Shown here one piece after another: positions 39,317 to 48,526 of a DNA stretch of 64,000 nt. The translations under genes and the position numbers were made by a program. This DNA comes from an uncultured Paracoccaceae bacterium (lineage in GTDB: Bacteria > Pseudomonadota > Alphaproteobacteria > Rhodobacterales > Rhodobacteraceae): the NCBI GenBank assembly GCA_938005545.1, contig CALKXV010000008.1, forward strand, positions 32,614 to 96,613, written 5' to 3'. A model generated the notes under the pieces. The model was not told the origin of the DNA, ran no database searches, and saw only the letters and a list, made by a program, of their open reading frames with translations. How positions within the stretch are numbered: the stretch's first letter is position 1; each line of letters starts with the position of its first letter.

Positions 39317-40981
39317 TTAAACCTCGATTGTCCGGGGGCGGCGGCGTTCAAACCACAGGATGATGATCAGCCGCGTGACGAATATGGCCGTAAAGACCGA
39401 TGTGGCAATCCCCGCCATCAGCGTGACGGCAAAGCCTTTGACCGGCCCAGACCCAAGCGCAAACAGGATAACAGCCGTGATGCCCGTGGTGATGTTGGCG
39501 TCAATGATCGCAGACAGGGCTTTTTCATACCCAAGCTCAATCGCGCGCGCTGGCCCTTTGGCGGTTTTCAGCTCCTCGCGTATTCGCTCGAAGACAAGCA
39601 CATTGGCGTCCACCGCCATCCCGATGGTCAAAACGATGCCCGCGATACCGGGCAGCGTCAGCGTGGCCCCGAAGATCGACAGGATACCAAGGATCAGTGC
39701 TACGTTCAGGATCAAGGCGATGTCTGCAAATATCCCGAACAGCCCATAAGACAGGGCCATAAAGACCATCACGGCGGCAAAGGCGATCAGGCAGGCCAAA
39801 CGACCGGCATCAATACTGTCTTGGCCCAGGACCGGGCTGATGGTGCTTTCGGTCAGAAACGTCAGTTCGGCTGGCAAGGCCCCGGCCCGCAGCAAAACCG
39901 CGGTATTGGTCGACTCTTCGACCGAGAAGTTGCCGGTGATCTGACCAGAGCCCCCACAGATCGGTTCTTGAATTTGCGGTGCTGTAATCACCCGGTCATC
40001 CAAAACCGTTGCGAACAAAGCGCCAACGTTTTCAGACGAATAGGTACAGAAAATCTGCGCGCCAGATGGGTTGAACCGAAACCCGACGGCTGGACGTCCG
40101 TTTTGATCAAACGATGGCTGCGCATCGACAAGCTCGTCGCCCGATAGAACCGCGACGCTTTCGACGACATAAAACTGACCTTCATCATAAAGATCCTGAA
40201 CCACCATATTGCCCGGACCGGGCGGTGTATTCGCATCGCCCGTAACATTCTCCACCCGATGAAATGTCAAACGCGCCGTCGTTCCAATCAGGTCTTTCAA
40301 CTCACTGGCCGAGCCAAGACCCGGCACCTGGATCAGGATACGAACATCACCTTGGCGTTGAATTGTGGGCTCGCGCGTGCCGACCTCGTCGATCCGACGG
40401 CGAATAATCTCGACCGATTGCTGAACGGTGCGCTGATCGGTGGCCAGCCTTTCTTCTTCCGTCAGTTCAACGGTGATCACCGGGCCCTGGTTCGACACAA
40501 AGATGTCGGTCGAGCCAACTCCCGTCAGGCTAACAACAGGCTGCGCAAGGTTTCGAACAGCCGCCATAGCCGCTGCGATCCCTTCGGGACGTGAAATACG
40601 AAGCTGCAACGTTCCGACAGGCGCATTTTCAACCCGTTCAATGAAGCCGACCTGATCCCGGATCGCCACAAGGGCCTCACGGGATTCAAGCCAATAAACA
40701 TCCATCCGTTCTTCATAGACGTCTTCAACCTGCACTTCGGCCAAAAGCTGTGCACCACCGCGCAGATCTAGCCCAAGATTTACCAGAGAAGATGGCAGGT
40801 AAGATGGCCAGGTCGCGGCAGCGGCTTCGCGCTCGGGGGTTGATCCCAAACGTTCGATGTCAGTCACCGCGTCGTTGCGCGCTTCAACTGTGCCGTAAAA
40901 GCCATTGGGAAAAGAAAACAAAATCCCGGCGCAACAGACCGCCAGGATCATGATCCGCCGCCAGAGGGGAATTTGAAGCAT
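39317..40981 (-). CDS. secD: Protein translocase subunit SecD
   Basis: LVNLGLDLRGGAQLLAEVQVEDV; VLTIGMAVDANVLVFERIREEL. Confidence 0.97.
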   Translation of the reverse strand: MLQIPLWRRIMILAVCCAGILFSFPNGFYGTVEARNDAVTDIERLGSTPEREAAAATWPSYLPSSLVNLGLDLRGGAQLLAEVQVEDVYEERMDVYWLESREALVAIRDQVGFIERVENAPVGTLQLRISRPEGIAAAMAAVRNLAQPVVSLTGVGSTDIFVSNQGPVITVELTEEERLATDQRTVQQSVEIIRRRIDEVGTREPTIQRQGDVRILIQVPGLGSASELKDLIGTTARLTFHRVENVTGDANTPPGPGNMVVQDLYDEGQFYVVESVAVLSGDELVDAQPSFDQNGRPAVGFRFNPSGAQIFCTYSSENVGALFATVLDDRVITAPQIQEPICGGSGQITGNFSVEESTNTAVLLRAGALPAELTFLTESTISPVLGQDSIDAGRLACLIAFAAVMVFMALSYGLFGIFADIALILNVALILGILSIFGATLTLPGIAGIVLTIGMAVDANVLVFERIREELKTAKGPARAIELGYEKALSAIIDANITTGITAVILFALGSGPVKGFAVTLMAGIATSVFTAIFVTRLIIILWFERRRPRTIEV

Positions 40982-40991
40982 GTAAGCGCCT

Positions 40992-41315
40992 TTAGCTCGC
41001 CGGTTCCGTTTTGGACCGAACCGTCTGAATAGTAGATTTGATCACGCGGACATTAACGCCGTTTGCGATTTCAACTTCGACTTCGCCGTCATCACGCACT
41101 TTGGTGATCTTGCCGACCATCCCGCCTTGGGTAACGATCTGATCGCCGCGCCGCACGGCTTCGACCATGGCCTGATGTTCCTTCAGCTTCTTTTGCTGGG
41201 GTCGGATCAACAAGAAATAGAAGATCGCAAAGATCGCGATAAAAAATGGCAATTGCGCCAAAAGCGATGGGCCTGCTGCACCGGCTGCCTGAGCATATGC
41301 TGGCGTGACGAACAT
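40992..41315 (-). CDS. yajC: Preprotein translocase subunit YajC
   Basis: FFIAIFAIFYFLLIRPQQKKLKEHQAMVEAVRRGDQIVTQGGMVGKITKVRDDGEVEVEIA. Confidence 0.97.
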   Translation of the reverse strand: MFVTPAYAQAAGAAGPSLLAQLPFFIAIFAIFYFLLIRPQQKKLKEHQAMVEAVRRGDQIVTQGGMVGKITKVRDDGEVEVEIANGVNVRVIKSTIQTVRSKTEPAS

Positions 41316-41560
41316 GGGGCGCTTCCTTCGTATTGTTTTTTGTTTTTGCGTCGGGCGGTATCGCCCTTTTCAACGTGCCGCGCACCCTATCTGTGGGTCG
41401 ATTGCTTGGCAAGCAAGGGGCGGCCTCTCAAAGCTGTGAATTTAGGTGGATTTTGTCGCATGTTCGCACACAAAGTCGCGAAGCTCTTGAAAGATGTCGA
41501 AAATCGGCTTCGAAAGGCCAAATTCGCTCTGTAGAGAGAACGGGAACAGGAGTTTTCAAA

Positions 41561-41857
41561 TTGACCGAAGTTACCATCGTTTATTGGCGGGATATGCCCG
41601 CACAGGTCATCGTCGGCAAAGGGCGTCGGGGGACGAAGGCTGCGCTTTCTGAACGTTTTGAACAGGCAATTGACCGCGCAGCCATGAAAGTGGGCGCGCG
41701 CGACAGCGATGCATACCTGTCCGAATGGCGCAAGGTCAATGAAGGCACGCGCGACGGCACACCCGAAGACATCGCAAGCGCAGAAGCCAAGCGCATCGAA
41801 GCAGAATACGATCAGGACCGGTTGAAGGTGTTGATCGAGAACGACGGATGGGCCTGA
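41561..41857 (+). CDS. Virulence-factor (PF13769-type) small protein; TTG start
   Basis: LTEVTIVYWRDMPAQVIVGKGRRGTKAALSERFEQAIDRAAMKVGARDSDAYLSEWRK; AGGAG 5 prime of TTG. Confidence 0.78.
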   Translation: MTEVTIVYWRDMPAQVIVGKGRRGTKAALSERFEQAIDRAAMKVGARDSDAYLSEWRKVNEGTRDGTPEDIASAEAKRIEAEYDQDRLKVLIENDGWA

Positions 41858-41883
41858 ACGGGCTTGGAATAAGGGATAGGCTG

Positions 41884-42798
41884 ATGGCTTTGTTGAACTT
41901 CCGCAAGAAAATCGAAGGCGAAAGACCCGTCGATCCCAAGGTCAGTGACTTTATTCGGGATTTTTCGATCGAGGTGATGCCGCGAACGGCCGAAAAGATC
42001 GAAGACTTCCGCGCCTTGTTACCAAGCGGCACTCGCGTCTATGTGGCCCACATTGACGGCACGCCGATTGACGACATGGTCGCAACCGCGAAACGTCTGA
42101 CGAATGACGGTTTTCAGGTCATGCCGCATTTTCCTGCGCGTATCATCAAGGATCAGGCCACACTGGAAGACTGGATCGCACGCTATCAGGGCGAAGCCGG
42201 AGTGGATCAGGCGCTGATGCTGGCCGGTGGCGTCGATAAACCCCACGGCGATTTCGACAACTCGATGCAGCTGTTAGACTCCGGCGCTTTTGATCGCGCG
42301 GGCTTCAAGCGCCTGCATGTCGCAGGTCACCCCGAAGGCAACCGCGATATCGACCCGAACGGCGGTATGGACAACGTGGAAGACGCGCTGCGGTGGAAAA
42401 CCGATTTCAATTCCCGCACGGATGCCGAAATGGCGATTGTCACGCAATTCGCCTTCGACGCCGATCCGATCATCAAATGGGCCAATGCCGTACAGGCCGC
42501 GGGTGTCGATCTTCCGATCCACATCGGCATCGCAGGCCCTGCAAAGCTACAGACCCTGATCAAATTTGCCGTTGCTTGCGGTGTTGGCCCATCGCTCAAG
42601 GTTCTGCAAAAGCGCGCGCTTGATGTCAGCAAGCTTCTTCTGCCCTATGAACCGGACGAGATTGTCACCACCCTCGCCCATCACAAAGCATCAAATCCCG
42701 GTTTCGCCATCACGCACCTGCATCTCTTCCCATTGGGCGGCATCAAAGCTTCGGCCAACTGGGCCAAGCGCCACAACGCCGCCGCCGCATCGGCATAA
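41884..42798 (+). CDS. Methylenetetrahydrofolate reductase (MetF-like)
   Basis: DFSIEVMPRTAEKIEDFRALLPSGTRVYVAHIDGTPIDDMVATAKRLTNDGFQVMPHFPARIIKD...LMLAGGVDKPHGDF. Confidence 0.85.
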   Translation: MALLNFRKKIEGERPVDPKVSDFIRDFSIEVMPRTAEKIEDFRALLPSGTRVYVAHIDGTPIDDMVATAKRLTNDGFQVMPHFPARIIKDQATLEDWIARYQGEAGVDQALMLAGGVDKPHGDFDNSMQLLDSGAFDRAGFKRLHVAGHPEGNRDIDPNGGMDNVEDALRWKTDFNSRTDAEMAIVTQFAFDADPIIKWANAVQAAGVDLPIHIGIAGPAKLQTLIKFAVACGVGPSLKVLQKRALDVSKLLLPYEPDEIVTTLAHHKASNPGFAITHLHLFPLGGIKASANWAKRHNAAAASA

Positions 42799-43014
42799 GC
42801 AATTTCCGCCATCAAAAGCGATCAGACCATCCGCGAAGTTTTGTCTCACTCATAACTTTGGTGAGAATTTTTCAGCCCCATAACCCTCGTCCTATGCGCG
42901 CCCATGGACTAAGTGTCTCTTTCAACACGTCAGAAGTCGTTTTGCGCCGCGCATGAACGCGACCTCTGACCAAACCTCGCCGCAACAGATGTCGCATCCG
43001 AAAAGGCCACCCAC

Positions 43015-44172
43015 ATGACGCGCACCGTCCTAGAATCCAAATCCAAAACTGTCGTCATCGGATTTGACGAGCCTTTCTGCGTGATCGGTGAACGGATCAA
43101 CCCCACGGGCCGCAAACTGCTCGCCGCAGAACTCGAAGCCGGAGACTTTTCCACTGTCGAAAAGGATGCGCTGGAACAGGTCACCTGCGGCGCGCAGGTT
43201 CTGGATGTGAACGCAGGTGTCGTTTACAATTCGAACCCAAACCCAAACGAAACCGAACCGCCTCTGATGGAAAAGATGATCGATCTGGTCCAAGGCTTGG
43301 TCGATGTGCCCCTTTGCGTTGACAGTTCGGTACCGGGCGCATTGGAAGCCGGGTTGAAAAAGGCCGAAGGGCGCCCGCTTTTGAACTCGGTCACTGGCGA
43401 AGAAGACCGTCTGGAACTGGTTCTGCCACTGGTCAAAAAATACAATGTGCCCGTTGTTGCGATCTCCAACGATGACACCGGCATATCAGAAGACCCTGAC
43501 GTGCGTTTCGAAGTCGCCAGGAAAATCGTCGAACGCGCCGCCGATTTCGGCATTCCCGCCCATGACATCGTCGTCGATCCCCTTGTAATGCCCATCGGCG
43601 CCATGGCGACCGCTGGCCAGCAGGTCTTCACCCTTGTGCGGAAACTGCGCGAAGAACTCGGCGTCAACACCACGTGCGGCGCTTCGAACATCTCGTTCGG
43701 GCTGCCCAACCGGCACGGTATCAACAATGCCTTCCTTGCGATGGCCACCTCTCACGGGATGACCAGTGCGATCATGAACCCGGTTGCAATGCCGAAAACC
43801 CTGAAAGCAACATCCGACCGGTTTGACGAATTGAAAGCTCTCGGGGCAACCGCACCGGACGACATCGATATGAAAGTCCTGCGCCCGCTTTTGGGCATGG
43901 CCCCCGACGACGTCCTTGTGCGCGAGCGGATCGCGCGCCTTGCCGATCTTGGCATCATCATTCCCGAAGACGCGGACGCCGCAAAACTCGCACACCTTCT
44001 GGGCCTTACCCCCAAAACCGGGGTGGCCTCGGAAGAAATACTGTCGATCCGGGCCGCTGACTTTCTCAACAACGCCGACCCCTCGGGCGGTAACTGGATC
44101 AACCTGAACAAAACAACCGGAGCCGCCAAGGGGGGCCGCGCCGCGCGCGAAGGCCGTCGCCGTCGTCGGTAA
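43015..44172 (+). CDS. Methyltetrahydrofolate:corrinoid methyltransferase (pterin-binding), C-terminal poly-Arg tail
   Basis: VIGERINPTGRKLLAAELEAGDFSTVEKDALEQVTCGAQVLDVNAG; VDSSVPGALEAGL; C-term GGRAAREGRRRRR*. Confidence 0.9.
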   Translation: MTRTVLESKSKTVVIGFDEPFCVIGERINPTGRKLLAAELEAGDFSTVEKDALEQVTCGAQVLDVNAGVVYNSNPNPNETEPPLMEKMIDLVQGLVDVPLCVDSSVPGALEAGLKKAEGRPLLNSVTGEEDRLELVLPLVKKYNVPVVAISNDDTGISEDPDVRFEVARKIVERAADFGIPAHDIVVDPLVMPIGAMATAGQQVFTLVRKLREELGVNTTCGASNISFGLPNRHGINNAFLAMATSHGMTSAIMNPVAMPKTLKATSDRFDELKALGATAPDDIDMKVLRPLLGMAPDDVLVRERIARLADLGIIIPEDADAAKLAHLLGLTPKTGVASEEILSIRAADFLNNADPSGGNWINLNKTTGAAKGGRAAREGRRRRR

Positions 44173-44182
44173 TATGTGACAA

Positions 44183-44211
44183 GGGGCCGAGCACCGACGG
44201 TGCGCGGCCCC
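44183..44211. repeat. GC-rich imperfect hairpin between the methyltransferase and activator genes
   Basis: ggggccgagcaccg-a-cggtgcgcggcccc. Confidence 0.6.
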
Positions 44212-44340
44212 GCCCGGCGACGGGCAAAGCCCGGCGCAAACCAGATCGGGCTGACGCTTCCTGACACTTTTCTGGCGTTCCTAAGTCTTTTCACGCCATT
44301 TCAAACCGTTATGCTGCACCGAACACAAACAGGAGCCCCC

Positions 44341-46377
44341 ATGACCAAAGACACGGCCCTTGTGATTTTTACCCCTTCGGGCAAACGCGGCGAGGTGTCC
44401 GTAGGCACGCCCGTTCTGACGGCTGCGCGTCAATTGGGTGTCGATCTGGACAGCGTCTGTGGTGGGCGCGGCATTTGTTCGAAATGTCAGGTTTCACCGG
44501 GCGTGGGGCAATTCTCGAAACATGGGCTCACCGTCGCCGAAGACGCGCTTTCGGACTGGAACGCAGTCGAAGCACGCTATGACGAAAAACGCGGGCTGAA
44601 AGAAGGCCGCCGTCTGGGCTGTCAGGCCTGCATTCAAAGCGACGTGGTCATCGATGTGCCGCCCGAAAGCCAGGTCCACAAACAAGTGGTCCGCAAAGCT
44701 GCCGCCATTCGCGACATCAAGATGGACCCGGCAACCCGTCTCTATTATGTCGAGGTCCGCGAGCCGGACATGCACGAACCATCGGGCGACTTGCAACGTT
44801 TGCGCGAAGCATTGGCACGCGACTGGGACATCGCCGACATCGACGCAGGCCCCGGCATTTTCCGCAAGTTGCAACCCGCCCTTCGCAAAGGAAAATGGGC
44901 CGTCACCATCGCCGTTTGGCAAGACCACAACGGCGGCACCCCGATCCTGATCGACGTTTGGCCCGGCTATATGGACGCGCGGCTCTATGGCCTTGCCATC
45001 GACTTGGGCTCAACCACGATTGCCGCCCACCTGTGCGATCTTCGAAACGGCCAAGTGCTTGGGTCTGCGGGCGTCATGAACCCGCAAATCCGGTTCGGCG
45101 AAGACCTGATGAGCCGGGTTTCCTATGTCATGATGAACCCCGGCGGCGATGTGGAAATGACCTCCACCGTGCGTGCTGCGCTTGATAAACTGGCCGCTGA
45201 ATTGGCAGAAGAATACAACATCGAGCCCCGTCAGATCGTCGAGGCCGTGGTGGTTTGCAATCCGGTCATGCACCATTTGTTGCTTGGAATTGACCCGGTC
45301 GAACTTGGCCAAGCCCCCTTCGCGCTGGCAACTTCGGACGCCATCAATATGGGTGCAGGGGAAATCGGGCTGACCACAATCAACGAAGGCGCGCGCGCCT
45401 ATATGCTGCCCTGCATCGCCGGACACGTCGGTGCCGATTGCGCGGCTGTGGCGCTTTCGGAAACGCCCTATACTTCGGAAGACCTTGTGCTGATCTGTGA
45501 CGTTGGCACCAACGCGGAAATCCTGTTGGGTACCAAAGATCGCGTGCTGGCGTGCTCATCGCCCACCGGCCCCGCGTTCGAAGGCGCTCAGATATCGTCC
45601 GGCCAGCGCGCCGCCCCCGGTGCCATCGAACACATCGAAATCGATCCCGCCACCAAAGAGCCCCGCTTCCGCGTTATCGGCTCTGAGTTGTGGTCCGATG
45701 ATCCGGGCTTCCCCGAGGCGATCGCCACCACAGGCGTCACCGGCATTTGCGGCTCGGGCATTATCGAAGCGGTCGCTGAAATGCGTATGGCCGGGCTGCT
45801 CGATCCCTCGGGTCTGATCGGATCGGCGGAACAAACCGGCACGTCCCGCAACATCCCCGACGGGCGCACGCATTCCTATGTGGTCTGGGACGGCACGACC
45901 GATGGCGGTGCCTTGGTCACTGTGACCCAAGGCGACATCCGCGCCATTCAGCTCGCGAAATCAGCGCTTTACGCAGGCGCACGGCTATTGATGGACGAGT
46001 TGGAAACCGACGTTCCGGACCGGATCGTTCTGGCTGGCGCGTTCGGCGCGCATATCTCACCGAAGCACGCTATGGTTTTGGGCATGATCCCCGATTGCCT
46101 GCTCGACAAAGTCACCTCGGCTGGTAATGCCGCAGGAACCGGTGCGCGGATTGCGCTTTGCGATATCTCGGCACGCGCAAGGATCGAACGCGAAGTCCAC
46201 CGCATCCAAAAGGTCGAAACCGCCATCGAACCCCGATTTCAGGAACACTTCGTTGCGGCCAATGCCATCCCCCATGCCACCGCCGAATTTCCCGAATTGT
46301 CAAAGGTGCTGAGCCTGCCAGACGTCTCGTTCAACACCGGTGGCAGCGGCGACCGTGTACGACGACGCAGACGTTAG
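44341..46377 (+). CDS. 2Fe-2S/ASKHA-domain reductive activator of corrinoid proteins (DUF4445/RACE type), C-terminal poly-Arg tail
   Basis: CGGRGICSKCQVSPGVG 2Fe-2S; LYGLAIDLGSTTIAAHLCDLRNGQVL; AFGAHISPKHAMVLGMIPDC; C-term GGSGDRVRRRRR*. Confidence 0.9.
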   Translation: MTKDTALVIFTPSGKRGEVSVGTPVLTAARQLGVDLDSVCGGRGICSKCQVSPGVGQFSKHGLTVAEDALSDWNAVEARYDEKRGLKEGRRLGCQACIQSDVVIDVPPESQVHKQVVRKAAAIRDIKMDPATRLYYVEVREPDMHEPSGDLQRLREALARDWDIADIDAGPGIFRKLQPALRKGKWAVTIAVWQDHNGGTPILIDVWPGYMDARLYGLAIDLGSTTIAAHLCDLRNGQVLGSAGVMNPQIRFGEDLMSRVSYVMMNPGGDVEMTSTVRAALDKLAAELAEEYNIEPRQIVEAVVVCNPVMHHLLLGIDPVELGQAPFALATSDAINMGAGEIGLTTINEGARAYMLPCIAGHVGADCAAVALSETPYTSEDLVLICDVGTNAEILLGTKDRVLACSSPTGPAFEGAQISSGQRAAPGAIEHIEIDPATKEPRFRVIGSELWSDDPGFPEAIATTGVTGICGSGIIEAVAEMRMAGLLDPSGLIGSAEQTGTSRNIPDGRTHSYVVWDGTTDGGALVTVTQGDIRAIQLAKSALYAGARLLMDELETDVPDRIVLAGAFGAHISPKHAMVLGMIPDCLLDKVTSAGNAAGTGARIALCDISARARIEREVHRIQKVETAIEPRFQEHFVAANAIPHATAEFPELSKVLSLPDVSFNTGGSGDRVRRRRR

Positions 46378-47024
46378 CCGGGCGGATAGGCTTTTTGTAA
46401 ATAGTCGTCCATCGCCGGACGATAGGCCGCGACTTCCACGGCCACCGCTTCGAACCCGTTCAACCGCGCCTCGTACTCTAACACTGTATCCGGCCATTCG
46501 ACGGGCAATGACACTGCGTCCTCAAAGGCTTTGATCCACGGAAACGTCACCGCAAACCCGCAATCCCCGATCCAAAGCCGCCCCGGATCCAGCGGAGTGT
46601 TTTCCAGCAGCAATGCCAGCGCCGCAAGTTGTTTTGACACCCCCGCCCCCAAGCGTGCCACAACCGCACCATCTCGCGTCCGATAGTCGACATGGGGATA
46701 AAGTGCCCGCACTGCCGGTTCGAGCCGCGTGTCATGGGAGCGGCTAAATTCGCGGGCCTTGGCGCGGTGCTGCACGCTTTCAGGAAGCATCGGCGTGTCC
46801 GGGAAAGCTTCTTCCAGATATTCAGCAATCGCTTCGGAATCCGACAGCGTAAACCCGTCATGGATCATCGCAGGCAGGTTTCCCGACGGCACAATCGCGC
46901 GATATTCATCCGATCCGTAGCCACCCGGCGGGGGACGTTCGTCAAACGCAATCGACTTGTGACGCATCACTATCCGCAGCTTGGCGCAATACGCCGCCAC
47001 CGGAACAGAATATATGGTAAGCAT
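46374..47024 (-). CDS. Glutathione S-transferase family protein
   Basis: MLTIYSVPVAAYCAKLRIVMRHKSIAFDERPPPGGYGSDEYRAIVPSGNLPAMIHDGFTLSDSEAIAEYLEE. Confidence 0.88.
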   Translation of the reverse strand: MLTIYSVPVAAYCAKLRIVMRHKSIAFDERPPPGGYGSDEYRAIVPSGNLPAMIHDGFTLSDSEAIAEYLEEAFPDTPMLPESVQHRAKAREFSRSHDTRLEPAVRALYPHVDYRTRDGAVVARLGAGVSKQLAALALLLENTPLDPGRLWIGDCGFAVTFPWIKAFEDAVSLPVEWPDTVLEYEARLNGFEAVAVEVAAYRPAMDDYLQKAYPPG

Positions 47025-47225
47025 CAGCGCGCTCCACAGCAAAATCCCGCCTTGGTGTAACCGGATATCCATCGAAACACAGCCAATAATAACGACCAGA
47101 GGCGCGCGGATCACAAAGATAGAAAACCGCAACAACCGCCAATCATCCAAACCAGACTAGTGGCTGCGCGGCCGCCAAATGACTTGCGCGCATCCGGCGC
47201 GTCTCTTACTAATTTGACCTCCTAC

Positions 47226-47299
47226 GCGGGTGTAGCTCAATGGTAGAGCAGCAGCTTCCCAAGCTGACGATGAGGGTTCAATTCCCTTCACCCGCTCCA
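47226..47299 (+). tRNA. tRNA-Gly (anticodon CCC), CCA encoded
   Basis: GCGGGTG-TA-GCTCAATGGTAGAGC-A-GCAGC-TTCCCAA-GCTGA-CGATG-AGGGTTCAATTCCCT-TCACCCGC-T-CCA; cloverleaf folds by eye. Confidence 0.93.
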
Positions 47300-47319
47300 A
47301 ACAGAAGTCGGACAACACC

Positions 47320-47787
47320 TTGGCAGATTTTCTCAACGAACTCGACGCGTCTGCCTTGGGCGCACAGGGCATTTCCGGCTGGTCCTACGGACTGGCGGAT
47401 CAGGTGCGGTTCCATGAATTGGACGCGCTGGCCCATGTGAACAACGTGGCTTACCTCAGGTGGTTCGAAACGATCCGCGTGCGCTATATCCAAGCCTATA
47501 GGATGACGACATATTCAAACGACGATCCGCAAATTGTCGTTCGCGCACAATCGGCGGATTATCTTGCGCCGATGTTTCAGGACGAACATTACATCGTCGC
47601 CACACGGACGCGGTTGCTGAAGCGCTCAAGCCTTGTCATGGAATATGCCGTTTATTCCGGTGGCGTTACAAAAGCGACCGGCGACGCGGTTATCATCAGC
47701 CTGCAACAAGACGGCAAAACCCGGCGCGACCACAATGCCGAAGCCCGTGAATTGATCATCGCCCGCGACGCACCCGACGTGGTTTAG
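47320..47787 (+). CDS. Acyl-CoA thioesterase (4HBT hotdog family), TTG start
   Basis: DQVRFHELDALAHVNNVAYLRWFETIRVRYIQAY. Confidence 0.88.
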   Translation: MADFLNELDASALGAQGISGWSYGLADQVRFHELDALAHVNNVAYLRWFETIRVRYIQAYRMTTYSNDDPQIVVRAQSADYLAPMFQDEHYIVATRTRLLKRSSLVMEYAVYSGGVTKATGDAVIISLQQDGKTRRDHNAEARELIIARDAPDVV

Positions 47788-47806
47788 TGCCGGTCTGTGG
47801 GTACAT

Positions 47807-48526
47807 CTATGCCTGAGCAGACGTCTGTAACCAATTGATATAAAGCCGTTCCGCCGTCGCGTTGAACGCCGCCATGTTCGCATCAACATCCCGCGCCAAG
47901 GTCGCTGCCCCGTCGGCCCCCATAGCCTGTTCCAAAGCATCCGCATATTCTGGAATGGCCGACCAATTGGTGACCGTGTCAGGTTCAGCTTCAACATGGA
48001 ATTGCGCCGAATAAGCGCGCGGACCCCATTTCAATGCCTGAACGACACACGCCGGGGAGGTTGCCAAAACCTGCCCACCCGGCGGCAGTTCGGTGATCTC
48101 GGCGGAATGCCATTGAAGACACGGAAACACCTCGGGCACACCGTCCATGAAAATGCCCGACGCGCCCTCTTCTGTCAGCATCACATCCAGCACGCCAATC
48201 TCGGGCGTCGTTGACGGCCCAACCTTGCCGCCAAGCGCTTCGGCCAGCAATTGGTGCCCAAGACACAGGCCCAGATACGGCATTCCGCGGCCCTCGACCG
48301 CGTCCTTGATCAAGGCCTTTTCGTCGATCAGCCACGGATGCGCTTCTTCCTGCCAAACATCCATCGGGCCCCCAAAAACCCACAAACCGTCATACCCGTC
48401 CAATGGCGGCAATGTTTCACCGGCATCCAGTTCTATTGCATCATAGGTGTGTCCGTCTTCGCGCAGAAACTGACGGAAAATTCCGGGGTGTTCGACATCC
48501 GCGTGTTGCAGAACCAAAAGCTTCAT
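47807..48526 (-). CDS. Class I glutamine amidotransferase domain protein
   Basis: YDGLWVFGGPMDVWQEEAHPWLIDEKALIKDAVEGRGMPYLGLCLGHQLLAEALGG; AQFHVEAEPDT. Confidence 0.92.
   Translation of the reverse strand: MKLLVLQHADVEHPGIFRQFLREDGHTYDAIELDAGETLPPLDGYDGLWVFGGPMDVWQEEAHPWLIDEKALIKDAVEGRGMPYLGLCLGHQLLAEALGGKVGPSTTPEIGVLDVMLTEEGASGIFMDGVPEVFPCLQWHSAEITELPPGGQVLATSPACVVQALKWGPRAYSAQFHVEAEPDTVTNWSAIPEYADALEQAMGADGAATLARDVDANMAAFNATAERLYINWLQTSAQA

Noticed and set aside
39149-40147. 332-aa plus-strand ORF opposite secD/secF
   Set aside because: Antisense shadow ORF, no recognisable domain.
42799-43014. Possible SAM/cobalamin riboswitch before the methyl-THF methyltransferase
   Set aside because: Only a weak tctcac/gtgaga stem followed by atttttc was seen (better read as a terminator for the MetF-like gene); no conserved B12-box or SAM-riboswitch core recognised. 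Infernal/Rfam would settle it.
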